From Thermotoga caldifontis AZM44c09 (GTDB taxonomy: Bacteria > Thermotogota > Thermotogae > Thermotogales > DSM-5069): a stretch of DNA of 64,000 nucleotides. Below the pieces are notes generated by a model. It saw only the letters and a list, made by a program, of their open reading frames with translations, was not told the origin of the DNA and searched no databases. The position numbers were made by a program, and so were the translations under genes. Of this stretch, positions 63,428 through 64,000 are shown piece after piece (within the stretch, counting starts at the first letter, position 1; each line of letters begins with the position of its first letter). Location: assembly GCF_000828655.1 (NCBI RefSeq), contig NZ_AP014509.1:1550001-1614000 (forward strand), written 5' to 3'.

Positions 63428-64000
63428 ACCGACTCCCCCCTTCTGAAGAGTTTGAAAACGTTGATGACAACCAGAAAGATAGCCGTCAGGAAGAGCAACG
63501 GATTGACGAACGAACGTGTCTGCAATATCAGCACTGGTGATGTTTGTTCCACGATCAGGATCAACTTATGACTGCTCAACCACGCCCAGATAGAACCGAT
63601 CAGGAGAATCACAGACGGTCCGAGAGATATCTTAGGACTCAGGAAGAAACCTGTCAAGAAGACGAGTAAGAGAACCAGAAGGACCGAAAGCGAGTATCTG
63701 TTGTTGAAAACGTTGATGTGTGGTGGCCGTACATCTTTTGAAGCTTGAAAAATTTCCTGATCGAACGTTGGTAAAAGATCGGAGAGAATGGGATACTTCA
63801 CACCGAACAGATCCTGCACGTGTTGTCTGAACTCATCTCTGAGCTTTGGCGCAGAGTAGCTTACCAACCTCTTACTGTATTTGAGTAGCGCATCGAGGTC
63901 TTTCCTGAAACTTCTCATGCGTGACTCCTCGTCGAGCAGGTAAAACCTCAGGGTGCTGGACAGAGGTTGAAATTCTCCCAGCCTCGCACTGGCGTTGCTG
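63424..64000 (-). CDS. Unknown membrane protein, N-terminus outside window
   Basis: The minus-strand frame stays open from the stop at 63424 to the right edge (at least 191 codons), so the ATG at 63918 need not be the start. Readable features are a charged N-terminal half (FRKDLDALLKYSKRL, LRDEFRQHVQDLF) and three hydrophobic segments (one around SLSVLLVLLLVFLTGFFLSP, one around GPSVILLIGSIWAWL and one near the end). No known family comes to mind. It is coupled by a 4-bp overlap to the binding-protein gene, so it may be part of the importer operon. Confidence 0.6.
   Translation of the reverse strand, partial: SNASARLGEFQPLSSTLRFYLLDEESRMRSFRKDLDALLKYSKRLVSYSAPKLRDEFRQHVQDLFGVKYPILSDLLPTFDQEIFQASKDVRPPHINVFNNRYSLSVLLVLLLVFLTGFFLSPKISLGPSVILLIGSIWAWLSSHKLILIVEQTSPVLILQTRSFVNPLLFLTAIFLVVINVFKLFRRGESV

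Overview
The window is a gene-dense 64 kb piece of a bacterial chromosome that looks like a member of the Thermotogae (Thermotoga/Pseudothermotoga type). This is an inference from gene content and style: strong GGAGGTG ribosome sites, frequent GTG and TTG starts, 1-4 bp gene overlaps, a methionine synthase whose reactivation domain is a separate protein, a GH4 6-phospho-beta-glucosidase next to a BadF-type sugar kinase, and substrate-binding proteins without a lipobox cysteine. There are no insertion sequences, CRISPR arrays or rRNA genes. Two leucine tRNAs are present.

Layout. 1-2.8 kb: the start of a short-chain fatty acid transporter gene, then a GntR/ABC exporter operon and a YbjQ-like gene. 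2.8-6.9 kb (minus): a tryptophan/tyrosine-type ABC importer plus lysA, preceded by a promoter, a 35-codon leader peptide gene containing Tyr-Ala-Tyr-Trp-Trp-Phe, and a terminator with a matching antiterminator. This is a textbook-style attenuator and is the most striking regulatory element here. 6.9-10.1 kb (minus): tRNA-Leu(UAA), gamma-glutamyltranspeptidase, and flgB-flgC-fliE. 10.1-20 kb (plus): a tsaC/sua5-type gene and a methionine operon (MetH reactivation protein, MetH, aspartate kinase, a COG1900/DUF39 protein fused to a ferredoxin, a COG2122/UPF0280 protein, MetF, Asd). It encodes most of a direct route aspartate -> aspartate semialdehyde -> homocysteine -> methionine, the pathway described in methanogens.

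20-31 kb: rsmD, GH4 glucosidase and sugar kinase (minus); a Cache/GGDEF protein, tRNA-Leu(GAG), a HAD phosphatase, lnt, deoB, and a two-gene 2-hydroxyacyl-CoA-dehydratase-type system in which one subunit is fused to its ATPase activator (plus). 31-38.6 kb (minus): an eight-gene run with a MoeA-periplasmic-binding-protein fusion, MoaB, a second MoeA, an ArsB/NhaD-type transporter, a Xer recombinase, thymidine kinase, a NUDIX hydrolase and IspE.

38.7-58.3 kb (plus): a long co-directional run with a MaoC hydratase, KsgA, a sigma-54 type activator, a degenerate ABC protein, a PfkB sugar kinase, a CBS protein, MtaB, a class IV aminotransferase, a DciA-like protein, GyrB, a division block (possible FtsQ equivalent, FtsA, FtsZ), a PilB/GspE ATPase, an anchored protein, MutS2 and a second, long FtsA-like protein. 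58.2-64 kb (minus): a small exported protein and a BMP-family nucleoside/sugar ABC importer with an unknown membrane protein gene that runs off the right edge.

Several genes appear to start at non-standard codons: mutS2 at ATA, rsmD at CTG, and possibly the moeA fusion at CTG. All product names rest on reading motifs by eye; no database search was run.
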